From assembly GCA_037903475.1 (NCBI GenBank), contig JBAJFG010000005.1, forward strand, positions 744,001-808,000: a stretch of DNA of 64,000 nt, given 5' to 3'. Position numbers and translations under genes: made by a program. Of the stretch, positions 24,500 through 36,600 are shown one piece after another. How positions within the stretch are numbered: position 1 is the stretch's first letter; every line of letters starts with the position of its first letter. The stretch is from Ancylostoma caninum. Lineage: Eukaryota > Nematoda > Chromadorea > Rhabditida > Ancylostomatidae. The notes beneath the pieces are model-generated. The model saw only the letters and a program-made list of their open reading frames with translations, ran no database searches and had not been told where the DNA came from.

Positions 24500-24660
24500 A
24501 ACGTGTCAACTACATGTCAGGACATGCACGACCGGCTAAGTTATCAACTAGTGCTGAATGCCCCCCCACCCCAACTCTCTTCTCACCTTCAAGGGTTCCG
24601 GAAAATTCGAATACTCGAAAATTCGGGGTTCCCAGGAATTCCAAAAACATTTTCGAATGT
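24500..24660 (+). repeat. Right arm of a spaced inverted repeat pair
   Basis: Contains ATGTCAGGACATGCACGACC, GCTAAGTTATC, a C-rich run and AAAATTCGAATACTCGAAAA, matching the inverse of 24110-24275. This copy has a shorter C run. Confidence 0.65.
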
Positions 24661-25263
24661 AAAACTCAACTTTCATTCATTTTAAGGCTATTTTCAACTG
24701 AATAGCGCAAGTTAGTGTTATTCAATACTTTTTTAAGTGACCCTGCACTCATGGAAGAAATATATCCACAAGTCTTCTCTGCAGCATGGAATTCGAGCCA
24801 CCATCTAAGATTAGGCGTTAGTTCTGTGACCTTCCCACCATTACGGACGCTGCACTAAACAATTCGCCTTCAGCTGGCGTGAGTGGCCTTCGTGCTTTTG
24901 TCTGGTTCAGTCGTTTGTAACATTTTACTAGTAGTTCTTCCAGTGAATATGAGTAGTTTGCTTCTTTCGCCATGTAATTTTGCAGGTGAATGGCTCTATT
25001 GTGGGGTATCTATGACTTTCCAGCTCTTTCCGTTGCATTTCACTTTCCATAGCGTTTGGGTCATCAGTGCTTGCTATTTTCCATTTCTGAATCTAGAAGT
25101 TCTGTTGAGCTGTTATTATGCTGAAATTCTATAGAAAAAGAAAACTACTTCCTAAGGGTTTATTCCTTTTGATTTTCCCCTCCTTTCTGTGTTGCTCGCC
25201 CAGTGTTCCCAATTATGTGGACTAAGTGTTCTCACATAAACTCACTCCTTTGATTCTTCAACT

Positions 25264-25536
25264 CAGGACCCCAAAAACGAGTTTCAGATCGCATCTGAAA
25301 CTTACTTGCCCAAAAGCTTGTTGACAACTTGCTTTCGCCTTTTTTCTCTGACAATCTGCGAAAACAAGTTGTCTACAAGATTTTGAGCGGACAACTTGTC
25401 GACAAGGAAGCGTGAAAACAAGTTGTCGACAGGATTTTGGAAGGACAACTTGTCAGGAAGGAAGTGTGAAAAAAGTCGGCAAGGTTTTGGGCGAGCAAGT
25501 TTCAGATGCCGTCCGAAACTTGTTTTTGGGGTACTG
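25264..25536. mobile_element. Foldback MITE at the iws-1 promoter
   Basis: Termini CAGGACCCCAAAAACGAG and the inverse of CAGTACCCCAAAAACAAG, followed by GTTTCAGAT arms on both sides. The centre repeats a CAAGTTGTCGACA-like motif several times, giving a nested hairpin. It ends only 73 bases before the iws-1 start codon, so it overlaps the probable promoter or outron. No certain target duplication was found. Confidence 0.75.
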
Positions 25537-25597
25537 TGAATCAAGACTGTTAATCGATTGAGAACTTGCTTACAATTGCCTCGTTCTGCAATGTGAA

Positions 25598-25606
25598 GTT
25601 CTTCAG
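25598..25606 (+). promoter_or_regulatory. Probable spliced-leader acceptor of iws-1
   Basis: GTTCTTCAG ends three bases before the ATG at 25610, giving ACCATGG after the splice. No ATG of the frame lies between. This placement is normal for trans-spliced nematode messages. Confidence 0.5.
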
Positions 25607-25609
25607 ACC

Positions 25610-28600
25610 ATGGCTGACTATGGTTCTCCGAGTGATGCTGCTGACAACGCCACACATGAAACAAATGGAGCTTCACCGGACTACCAGTCTGCCTCATCGC
25701 CACGACGATCGGCGGAAGACTCACCACATGACGAAGACTACGAGAGGGTTCTGTCGCCCAGGCAGGACAGCCCGGTTGGTACGCCTTCGCACGTGTCTGG
25801 ACCGTCTTCTCCGGTCTCAGCTCACGGGGATGAGTGAGTGTCTCTTTTCATTCGAGGTTTTATAGTTTGTTGCTATGGATCCACATCCATCTATTCATAC
25901 ACGGAATTCATCCACATTACTTATCTCTGCATGGAAGAAATTAATCCAGGACCAGCAAGATTGTGTAAAATTCAGCTCCGGTGATGAGTTCCACGCAGAC
26001 AGCCCAAATGTGCCGGGTTCTCCTGAAGCGGAAGATGGTGATCACCAAGGCGAGTATCATCCTAGTTCACCGCTCCAAGACTTCCCTTCATCGTCGAGAT
26101 CTCCCCAGCAAGCTGAAGGGTCTGTCCCGCAGTCTCCTCGTTACCAGGAAGATGATGGCGATGAAAAGAGGTATTCAGGGGGTAAAATAAAAGCTTGAGT
26201 GAACATATTTGTAAAATACATTGGTGCTATAGCGATGCGGATCCAGCGAGGGCAGGTTCGGATGGTGATGATGACTCATCAAGGAAGAAAGGAGCTGCTG
26301 GCTCAGATGAAGGCACGTTTTAGATAGCCTTTCAAAAAATTTGGACGATCTTTGGTTTTTTGAAGACGATGACGAGGAGGTGAGCCGTAAACGCCGACGT
26401 GTTGTTAACTCAGATGATAGTGATAATGAAGAAACAGGGTCTAGGTGAGTCCGCGTAGGTGTTTGTGTTGATTATTTTACTGTTGCATCAGCAGAATTTC
26501 AGGAAGAATTTACTGGATTCGGATGATTCAGATGATGACATGGATGAAGAGCAGCGGAAAAAGAAGGTAGTTATTGAATATGTATTTCTTCAGTACTGGC
26601 TTGCTCAATTATCGATGACCCTTAGTACTTTATTTACCCGAACTTCCGTTTCTAAATATTAAACTGGCAATGGGTTGTACCATTTCTGTCGATAACATTC
26701 GGAGATTAAGGGACAGACCCGTTTTCATTTCTAGCTGGGCAACTTGATGGTGAATATCTTTGGAGAAGATGTGGATGAGGATGCGGATGCTTCACGAGAT
26801 GCTGAGGGCGACGAAGGTGAAGAGGAGGGAGACCGAGCACAGACCGGCCATGATGAGGAAGGCTATGAAGACGATTACGGTGATCGCCACAAAGGAGATG
26901 TTGATAACGCGTGAGTCCCTGAGTTTCCATTTTTTTTTCTGTTTTTTTTTTTGCTATTTTTTGGAGTTTGCATTATCGCCGTTAATCTTTCCATGAAGCT
27001 ACTGTAGTTGGTTAGGGTTTGTTGGTTCATTTCATTTCATCCTTCAATCTAGTGGCTTCGAATGGGACTTTGATGTTATGTTGCGAGAAAAGAAAGCCGA
27101 AAGAAGGAAGAAGAGAAGAAAGCGTGATACTGGCATTGATATTATAAATGACGACGACGGCATCATTGCGCATATGGTGTCTGCAATGAAAAATGCTGCC
27201 AAGGTAACCTACATTTGCTTTTTAAATACAACGTAACCTTGCTATTACTTTCAGGATGATCGACATTCGAATACTGAGAGAAAACCTGCATTAAAGAAAA
27301 GAAAGATGCTCAGCGATGTGAAGATGATGTTGCTAAGGGTGGGTGCGGAAATAAAATATGAAAGCAATAACCTGTCAGGACTTGCGCTGTGCATATTCTT
27401 CTCTTCTTATTATTTTAACTTTCAAGGCATATCACTAGATTTTTCCCTGACATTGAGTAGAGCTCATTATCACTGTCAGCTGTTCCGAATCATTCTTAAT
27501 CATTCTTAATTTTTAGAACTTGGGTTTCTCGAGTAATTAAAGTGGTTGAGATACATGAAAACTTTTCTTTGTACTGATTTCAGCATCAACTACAAGTTAA
27601 GGTTGTGTTTTCAGATGGATATGCTAGAGGCGATGATTGACGGTGGAATGATGAGCGCCGTGTCGGAATGGCTGGCTCCACTGCCAGACAAGAGTCTTCC
27701 AGCTCTCGAAATTAGAACAGAGTTACTGAAGATTCTGCAGGGATTTGGCCGTTTGGACCAGGTAAATTGGGTGACATGCTAATCTGGGTTGCGATATGTT
27801 GAGGGTCAATGCATATCTCACTTTTTAAGTTATAATAACAAGTCATTTACTTTTAGGGAGTTTTGAAACAGTCCGGACTAGGAAGAGCTGTGATGCTGTT
27901 GTATAAACACCCAAGGGAGACAAAAGAGAACAAAGCAATGGCTGCTCATATCATAAGAGAATGGTCAAGACCGATTTTCCAGGTAAGATGAATTCGAGGC
28001 GAGAACTTTTGCAAGTGCTAATAGTTTTGCGATGTGTACTCAGTAGTTTTTCAGTTGGATACTGACTTCCGCTCCGTTTCGCGCGAGGAACGTGTCCAGA
28101 GAGATTTGGATCACATGTCCAGTGTCAAGAAAAGGAAAATGAGGTACTCATTTCTGTTACTCCTATAACATCGTTTTCCTTCTTCACCTGCGTTCAATTG
28201 GTTTGCTAGATCAGCTTAATGCTCTTTTAAAATGTCAACTTTTCCAATGCAGTGTGAACCATCTCATCTGTAAAATCTTATTCAATGCGGGTTTACCGTT
28301 ATCCACAGCATTTCCTCTTTTTTTTCTGCCCAAATGCAGATTTCTCAGCGGATGAACCAATCGAATCCATTCTACAGAGTACCTCGTTGGATGATGTAAT
28401 TCAGTAAATTGGAGATTTGGTTTTACTATTAAATGGGTGTTTGCTGTGTTGTAAATAGTTGAGCTGTAAGTTTGCATGAGCCTTGGTAAATCAAAGTAAG
28501 GTAGTGCATATCAACCATTAGAAATTATCGTTTCAGAAGTTAGCAAAAGTTTGCAGTCGTAGTCGATGAGTATTCCTTTTTACATATGCGATGATTCGGT

Positions 28601-28998
28601 CTGGTGGTGGCATAGATGCTCTGTAAGGCTGAGTCAAATTCAGCAATTCATTGCAAGTGTTCCAGTGGAGAAGCAGGACCTTCTGAACAGTCATCTACCC
28701 CGAAAGAACCCGAAAAAGTGATCAACAGAGCTCGTGTTCCAAGACCTTCTACGAAAGATTATGTTGTAAGGCCAAAGTCAAATGTGGAAGGAGAGTTTAA
28801 GGTTAGTTATTTCTTCCTTCGTACCGGATAGGAGTGGTAGAACTTCTGGGGTTTACACTGCATTTTTAGGGTGAGCGGAAAGGCAGAGCGTTTGCTCGAC
28901 TTGACAAGGCACAACGCGATTTCATGGAAAGAACAAAGCGCATGAAGGTTAAAAGAGCTGTTGGAGTTTCATTGGAAGGAAGAAATATGGCTCTATAG
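25610..28998 (+). CDS. iws-1: IWS1/SPN1 transcription elongation factor
   Basis: Nuclear partner of SPT6 and elongating RNA polymerase II, linking transcription to mRNA processing and chromatin marks. Thirteen in-phase exons give 559 residues: 25610-25833, 25976-26170, 26233-26312, 26366-26444, 26503-26566, 26735-26910, 27053-27203, 27255-27338, 27615-27761, 27857-27982, 28055-28143, 28666-28801, 28870-28998. Residues 1 to about 250 are acidic and serine-rich (SP and DSDD motifs), as in other IWS1 proteins. Basic stretches such as RRKKRRKR follow. The TFIIS N-terminal-like core spans about residues 350-470 ([38 protein letters not shown]). The C-terminus has [18 protein letters not shown] and ends SLEGRNMAL, close to the animal IWS1 ending. 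Intron 3 (26313-26365) appears to use a GC donor. The model starts at ACCATGG after a trans-splice-type acceptor. Confidence 0.92.
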
Positions 28999-29030
28999 TG
29001 CACTGTTTGTAAGCAATGAGGTTTATATAG

Positions 29031-29321
29031 TGGATCCGTTTTGGCGATGCGTTTGCCACGACTGCGGCTCTCCTGGTACTGAAGCACACAGGGCGGTCGA
29101 TCAAACAGCTGACCCACGGTCGATCAGGCTTCTTCGAAGAGTTTTATCGCTTGTTTCCTTCTGGAGCTGTTCTAAAAACTAAAAAGGAACAGTGTAGGGG
29201 GAAACAAGCAATAAAACTCACTGAGAACACCGGATTGATCATGGACCAGCTGTTGGTCGACCGCACTGCGTGCCCCAATGCCAGAAGAGACGCTGTCGCG
29301 AGGAACGCACTGTCAAAATGA
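29031..29321 (+). other. Open coding-like block just after iws-1, unknown
   Basis: After the acceptor-like TTTATATAG, 96 codons stay open to a TGA at 29319-29321. The peptide looks protein-like (FGDAFATTAALLVLKHTGRS) but matches no family known to me. It starts 32 bases after the iws-1 stop and has no early ATG, so it could be a fragment of a duplicated gene, an exon of a downstream gene, or chance. Confidence 0.2.
29210..29215 (+). terminator. Possible polyadenylation signal of iws-1
   Basis: AATAAA 211 bases after the iws-1 stop codon, the first canonical signal downstream. Confidence 0.5.
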
Positions 29322-29739
29322 ACCGACTTTCATTTAATTCAGCTATGATCGATCTTCACCATTAGTAATCTGTTGCTTTCTTCTTGATTCTGGAATGTTC
29401 TGAAGTTTCAAGGTGTGTCTAACAGTGTGTTTTGTTTTATATGCTTTCATTGTGACGGTTAATATCATCTATATTAAGTATTGTGGTGTAATAATAATAG
29501 TTTAAAAGTAGTTCGGTCATCACCGAATATCGTCACTGCTGTTGGGTGCGGATGTAAAAACGTAGAAGAAATGTTTCGTATAAAGAGTTCCCTTGAGGAA
29601 AATAGTGTTGTATGTTGTGATACTAATATTGAAGGTTCAGCGGATTGGTGCTGAAGTGTCATAGTTATCATACAAAGTAGTAGCTCCAAGCGTCAGTTTT
29701 GCCCGATGAGAATAGAAACAGGAACTCGGGGAACTCGGA

Positions 29740-29859
29740 TGTCGAGCCTTATACCTGGAGTGGGCGGCGCTGACAGGCCCTACAACTGGCCTATTTGCTC
29801 AACTGACCAATCGTAGAGCTTGGCGGCACCCCTTTCCCAGGTATATCGCGCCTCACCCC
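29740..29859. mobile_element. Palindromic MITE, family P, copy B
   Basis: Shares with the copy at 4598 the left block TTATACCTGGAGTGGGCGG, a central GACCAATCG...AGCTTGGCGG segment and a right block CCCAGGTATAT. It is more diverged (for example GAGCCTT for GAGCGTT) and has no visible target duplication. Confidence 0.7.
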
Positions 29860-32700
29860 ATTCCTTGTGTGTGTCTCAATCATGCTAACTATCCTGCAAA
29901 GACGGATTGAATGTCCTATAACCACGAAACATGTACATTAGCTATTCCGACCAGCATCGTGGAATATCTTAGCATAATATTTTTGCTGCTGTGTATAAAG
30001 CTTGCTGTGAACCTTTCAGATTCCTTACGTTCGTGTCATCTTACAGGTCGCAAGCGATTCTTTAACGCCTTATGAAGCTATAGCAAAACCACTTATCTAT
30101 CATAGTCGTAGCCGCAGATTTCTATCTCGGGAAGTAGTTGTTGCCGCATTGGTCTCATCTGCTTGCCACTATTAGGAATAGCACACCATATGCAGGTCCA
30201 AACGGATTTTCTTCCGTATTAGATTATTTAGGTCCATTTTTCAGGTAGTTTTTCTTTGAAAATTTCCCACAAAAACCTATGTCATTTATGTCCATAAGGA
30301 ATTCCGTGATTCAGAACTTTAGGTTTTCACAGTATTGCACTGGTTTCTGGAATACGTCGTCAACTGCATTGAAACCCGTATATCAGGAGACCTGTTGTCT
30401 GAAAATTATTTACAAAATCTTTGAAACCTGGCTCGCTACATCGAATTTCCTATATAAAATCATTCCAGAGATATATCTACATAGAAGGCAGCAGTATGTA
30501 AACGTCAGAACTTAACTCGAAGTAAACGAATCCATTAGTGCTGTGTGGGACATACAATATCAAATAAACCCTGCGAATCCACCAGTTTTCGAATCATTGA
30601 AATGTTTCCGATTTTTCTGTGAACTCTATGAGGTATCTTCATTACGTGTACATACTGTAGCAGCGAGAAATGCAAGAAATAGTGAAAGAACGTCTTTTGC
30701 ATGAGTAACAGTACTAATGCACTGATATGGACTCACATTGACTCACATTCCACTGATAATGTTTCAACGAAAAATTTCGTGAAGTTTTTCGGACTCCTGG
30801 GTTCAGAATAGTCCCAAGTGCTGCCTAATGGTAAGTGTAGCCCTTACTGTAATGATATTTCAGGCGTTTGACTCTCGTTTGATAAGTTCCAACCAGGTGA
30901 AATTCAATAGTACTATTCAGTGTTACTGTTTCAACTAACGTGTGGCTTTAACTTAACTCTCCCACTATCAGAAATACGGTTTTTCTGATCACATTTACGT
31001 ATAGTCTGTTTCAAGCGCGAAGTCCTGATGACGTTGTCTCAGAAAACGTTGATTTTAGAATCACACATTTGGCCAATTGGGGGACGCTATGACCGAGCTG
31101 AGATTTGCGCTGGACGTTGACGAACTTGAAATAGCCGATATCATACGCTACAAATTCAGTCCAGGAGCGAGCACCTTCGTTAAGGCTCCAAGTAGGCTGA
31201 ACTCTGAACAACTTCTTTATATCCATTTTTCTCGCATTGTCGGAGCAAACCGATTCTGATTGTTGAGATGAAATTCCACCGGGAACATATTGACGATATG
31301 TCACAAGTTGTCTCCTTGGGGTGGTATGGATATATCTATGGACACACATATGTGTCGCATATGTACCAGAAAATGACGGTGACATTATTTCTTTGTAGAT
31401 CTGTAACTACAGATTCCCATCGAACCAACGAAGACGCCGAGATAGAGCTTCTGAAGGGTCGAAAGCCAAATTTTATAGTGAACCTTGAATGAAGCATTCG
31501 TAATCATCTTCTCACAAGAAAAAAAAAACAAAGACAAAAAATGGCTCTGATGGTTGTGTTGGACGCAGCTTCAACTAGACACGTCTCTCTATTCAAGTTG
31601 CTAACGATTTGCAACTATCAGTATAGTACTGTACAAGTTATAGTGCTGATCAATAACTCTTGCATCACAGAATACCGGTCGTTCTGGTCAGCCGCGCGGC
31701 AACACCTGCGCTGCGCGGAAGACCAGATTGGCGCGGTAGCTGTATGTAGTTGTCGGGCATTACCGACAGGGGTGTCGCTTGTGTTTTCTACCGTTCTTCC
31801 CCGTGTCTTTGTTTTTGTTTCGAAAAACGTAGCGAAAACATCGATACCGACAGCGATACCATGGCGCACAGCTAGCAATAATTGACAGGCACTCAGGTAA
31901 ATGCAATTTCACTTCCTTGTTAAACTGCTATGACGTATTTCGTGATCGTTCCTCTTAGACGGGGGTTTTTGAATCATTTTCTTTATTAATTCAAGGGCAA
32001 GATGCCAGATGACGGCATTCCAGAATGGAATGCCTCATAATATGAAGTCGACGACGCTGATCCTAATTCCGTTTTCTGCTTCTGATTAACGACATCGCGA
32101 AAAGTTGTGGATGATCGTCACTGCAATATATATTGCATTCCCAACGTTCATCTATGGTAATCCCATAAAAAATGAAGGTGACGTACGTAATGAATATCAA
32201 TTTGGGACCAGCATCATAAAGACCGTCCTCCTTCCCGCCTAAGAAAGATTCTTATGGTCTCTATTTAAATCTACGGACACTTACCACCACAAGCGTAGCG
32301 TCAGACCGTGTTAATCTTTTGAGCTTTGAAAAAAAAAAGCCATATGTAAATAGTTCAGAAGCTACACTAACTCTGTTTAGCGCTCTACTAATCATCTCAG
32401 ATCAAAACTGAACCGTTCCTCGTGGGAAGGGACTAGAAACAGTGACCTTCTGTACACTGCTTCACCATGGCTTGATGTGAGTAGGTGGTAATTGTCCGAT
32501 AATCCTATATATGGGATCGTTTAGTCACATCATTTAAAGAGAAGTGACTCTGCTGTCAGTGCAAATTCTGTTCATTCAAATATTTAGTATTTAATCAGTT
32601 GTTCCATATAAGCGAGGAAATAAAAGCAGTCAACTCGCTGACGCATCATATGCTTCACTCCGACCATGCAGTTTCCAACTCTCTTCTAGTCGAGTTAAAA
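29860..32700. other. Intergenic DNA between iws-1 and the ShKT gene
   Basis: No gene is recognised. Overlapping open frames around 31011-31385 on both strands and 31541-31885 have no domain signal. At 31022-31048 the sequence CCTGATGACG...GAAAACGTT resembles the ends of a known class of animal repeats. Confidence 0.3.
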
Positions 32701-32757
32701 TAAAATAAGTTGTTTCTAGGTGTCCACAGTGGTGGAGCATTGACGAGTTGAGCAAGA

Positions 32758-33643
32758 ATGGTTGTCCGTGCTGTACTCTTACTCTGCTCGTTAATTGTGT
32801 ATAGTGCAACAGGTGAAATTTTACAGAAATGACTTTGGTAACTTTACCGAGTGATGATGTTAAAGCGGTGCTGTTTCAGTGCAAAAGGCTCTTGAAGATG
32901 ACGCTTCTCAAGAAGAAACACTTCATATCTTAAAGCGTATGTTGATGTTTCACTTATTTTGAAGTGAAAAATTTCTTTTATTTTTCTCCTGTGTTCTGCT
33001 AACGGCGTCAAAAATACCTTGTAGACATATGTACAGAGGATTTTTGGACAATTTTTGGAAGAAATTCTTTGTACGTATGTCTGTAAGGTATTTTTGACGT
33101 CGTCAGCAGAACACAGGAGACAAATAAAAAAGAATTTTTCACTTCAAATGGACGCAGAAGTCGGGTTTCCTTGAAAATCATCCGTGATAGCAAATAGACG
33201 TCTCTAATCGTCCCTTAGACACAGGTCTCTAGGTTCTACTAATTTGCTTTTTATATTTACTTATTCCATCTATTTTTGGTACATGTTGTATGTAAAATGT
33301 GTGAGGTAATGTGAAGTGGGAGCTAAAGTAATTGTACACTTATTCAGGACTAAAATTTGAACCCTGAATACCTTGTACATATAAAACTTGAACTCTAATT
33401 TTCAGGTCAGACCAACCAGACCTGCGGAGAATATAAATAGTAAGTATTTGCTAAAGAACATAAAATTAATAAGGGATTCCGTTGAAAGTTGGAGACCATT
33501 ATAAAGCGAATTTTCGTAATAAGTGAAAGTATGAAAGTTCTTTCAGCTGCTCGCAGTGGAAGAAAAACGGATTTTGTGACAACACTTTCTATCCCCAAGA
33601 CCTCAGGATGAAATGGTGCGGAAAAGAGTGCGGGCTATGCTGA
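32758..33643 (+). CDS. Small secreted ShKT-domain peptide
   Basis: Four in-phase exons (32758-32812, 32880-32936, 33406-33439, 33547-33643) give 80 residues. Residues 1-19 form a signal peptide. A short acidic linker of about 20 residues follows, then one ShKT domain with six cysteines at 44, 50, 59, 73, 77 and 80, spaced 5-8-13-3-2, and the stop comes straight after the last cysteine. ShKT domains are abundant in nematode secreted proteins, alone or attached to enzymes. The name comes from a sea anemone peptide, and neither channel binding nor toxicity can be inferred from this sequence. Intron 2 holds a foldback element. A TGTTTCTAG acceptor at 32711-32719 may receive a spliced leader. Spacing and phases are all consistent, so the model is firm although small. 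Confidence 0.85.
32958..33148. mobile_element. Foldback MITE in the ShKT-gene intron
   Basis: Left arm TTTGAAGTGAAAAATT...TCTCCTGTGTTCTGCT...GTCAAAAATACCTT pairs with the right arm in reverse over about 80 bases, leaving a loop of roughly 30 bases. It is an almost complete hairpin of 191 bp. It begins about 20 bases inside the intron after the exon ending at 32936, and RNA from the gene would contain the full stem. Confidence 0.8.
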
Positions 33644-36600
33644 CGATGGAACCGCTTCCAATTTAGTCTTCCTTATATGGAACAATTAATAACAAAGAAA
33701 TAGTAAAATATTTAGCAAGAAGACTCACTTACACACCAGATTCCTCATAGTTAACGCTCTGCCATGTACATCCCACTTATCCGGCAAGGATCGGAAACCT
33801 ATCTCCTTCATTCAGCATTCATTTTTCCAGAACAACGCAATCCATTGGGCATTCCAGTACTCAAGCGGAAATGTGCTTGTGCTGTTTTCAGTGTAAAACT
33901 CTGAATTTTTAGAAATGAGTACTGGGAAAAACGAAGATTCTTTACAAATTCTCAAACTGAAGTACTAGGCTAACTTCTTTTGAAGAGTCGTCCTATGAAT
34001 CCTTAATGATGTGATAAATGGATGAATGAATGATTCAAATTATTTCTCCTTCAGATGATGCCCTGTAAGGTTTTAACGCCAGATTCTCTACAGATACGTC
34101 TAATATGGCGATTTTTCAGTGGAACCGGCTTTTTTACAGCAGACCCCGTGCAACTATTAAAGGTGTGATGCAAGGTGTCTGAGGCAAACATCCCTTATTA
34201 GCCTTGCTTATCAGTGTTTTTTGCAGCATTGTAAAGGGATCTCTGATGTTTTAGCATTCTATGAATGCCCCTTTGTTGCCGACTGTGCGTTGCTGTCCAA
34301 ACGGTGTAATGCTCGAAACAAAAGCAGCGAAACTTTATTTATGAAAAATCTCAGCACTATACTTTCATTCTTTGATTGAAACATAGGAGTTGTCCGGGAA
34401 CGCTGGATGCAATCATATCTTTATACGATTCCCAGAAAGCGTGAAAAACCATTTTTTTGGAGAGTTCTAATGCTGTTTTGAAGGAAAAACGTTAGACATC
34501 TTACAGTACTGTTGCAAAGGCCAAAAAGCTTTCCATCTAATCAAAGATAGCATATATTTCGAACCATTCATGGTACTGGCTGTAGATCCGAAAAGGCCGC
34601 CGAAGGGTTAGTCGACCTTTAAAGGCAGCATCCACGATTATTTTGCTCCATCAAATTTTGGTAGGGTGGTTTTGAGTCTAAAGGCAAGGTACGAGCGAAA
34701 TTCCATCTCTCGAATTTCTGTTGGATTGGTAACGGCGACGCCTTGAACGAAAACTATGGAAAAATCCCTGAAATTCCCACAACGAACGCTTTCCATAGAC
34801 CAATTTCGGTACTGCGTTTGCGGGTTTGCGGCGTCCGTGCCTTTAAATGACGTTATACTGCGCGCATTACATAGTGTCTATTGTGGCGTCGTACGAAAAA
34901 ATTCATATTGCAAGGATTGGTGGTCCGTTTGGTAGGGGAGGTATCACGAAGTGTTCATTAGACTGTAAATATGTATGTATCTGAGCGTTCATCATTGTTC
35001 AGTATGCACGCGCGCAGCCTTTCTTAGTTGGAGCGCGTTATCCCACGGCTACTGTAATCCTCGGACGTTTCGTCCCGTATCTAGCGATAGAGCTTATATC
35101 GAGATCTCAAACTCGAAGAACATGCTACACATATGGTTTGGACTCCAGAAAGCAAAAAATCTGGGTGGGCAACATTTTGACCGGACTTTGCCTTTAAGAG
35201 AAGATGATCGAGTTGGGCAGGGAGAAAATGGAAGCAGGGGAGAGTGGATGCGCTGATCAAATCCTCCCCCTAAAAGCGGCTCAAAACCTTATTTCTCGTA
35301 ATTTTTACAGGGAGTCATGTGTACCGCTGCGAACAGTCTGTTCGCAGCGCTACGAGTCCCTACACATGGAAGTTACAGAAACAGCGAAAGCGAGGGTTCT
35401 GACTCAACACTCCAGACCAGTTTTCAGCGGTAATTGGACCTTGTTTTCGTCATTTTACCAACATGAGCTCTTTGCAAAGGTAGAGTGCAAGTGAACAAGA
35501 GCTAACAATAGCTCCCGCAATCTTCAAAAGTGTCGCGGCAGTTGTTTACGACTCCTGAAGTTGTTTTCGTCTATGTTAATAGAATCGTGTGACTAGATAT
35601 CACATGACCGCGTACACCATTACGATCATGACGTTAACTATGTGCAGCTGCAGTTGCTCCTCGTGTTTTCTGCAGAAGTCGTTGCGTTTTCTGTCGATCG
35701 CTGTGTAGGACAATCGTACGCGAAATACTTCGTTTTTCGTTTTGTGGAATCAACGTTTCGGATTTTTGTTCTTTTGCTCAGCGTTTCACGTGTAACGAGA
35801 TTTGAAACCCTATTTTTGCTTATCTTTCTTGATACAACAGTATAGTGATTGCTTAGTGTTGAAGCTGAAAAAGAATAGGATAATGAGCGTCGGACTATGA
35901 GCAATTTATTTCCGTGTACATAGAGAAATCCACTAATTTTTCTGGTTTGCAATTGTTTTTCACCAAAATCATCGACGCTTTTTCCTGACAAAAGTCATAT
36001 GGATGCTCAGTGGCTGCAGATGAGCGAGCTGTTCAAACAACCACATAGTCAACCGAGCAGTTTTTTTTCACTTTCATTGTTTCCGCCCGCCGCATTTACA
36101 AAAGTACTCGTATCCGAGCTGAGCTAGGTTTCATGAAGCATAGCACGCCAACCTTGGTAAACGTTTTTAGGCAAGGTACCGCAGGACTTTAACTTTACTT
36201 TAACTTTTATTGCACTCACGGTAAGCTACAGACATAAAGAGAAAAATGCAACTATTAAAACTGGAACCTAGATAAAAATTCAAAACAAAACGTAGGAAAT
36301 GTCTCTCAAACCAGAGCAGTATTAACCACAGAAACTTCAGAATAGAGCATGAAATTCTGCGAGAAAACAAAGCAAAACTGCTTCGTTAATGTGACAGCAG
36401 GACAGTGCGGTATGAGTTTTCCGGAACTAAGAACTGTAAATTGCGGGGGAAGGGGGGGGGGCTCGACTTGATTTCGTGCTTTATGATGCAGAATAGGGCG
36501 AGAAACTTGATTTTCTAGGTTAGTTTCGCTTTCGTGAATCTTAGCATTGGTATTTGCAATAGAAAAGAGCCGCTAGCGTATGATCTTCCCCTTACAGGTG

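Noticed and set aside
31022..31048. CTGATGA...GAAAACG, considered as a hammerhead ribozyme
   Set aside because: The segment between the core strands cannot form stem II, and ACGTT/AACGT pairing gives a competing hairpin.
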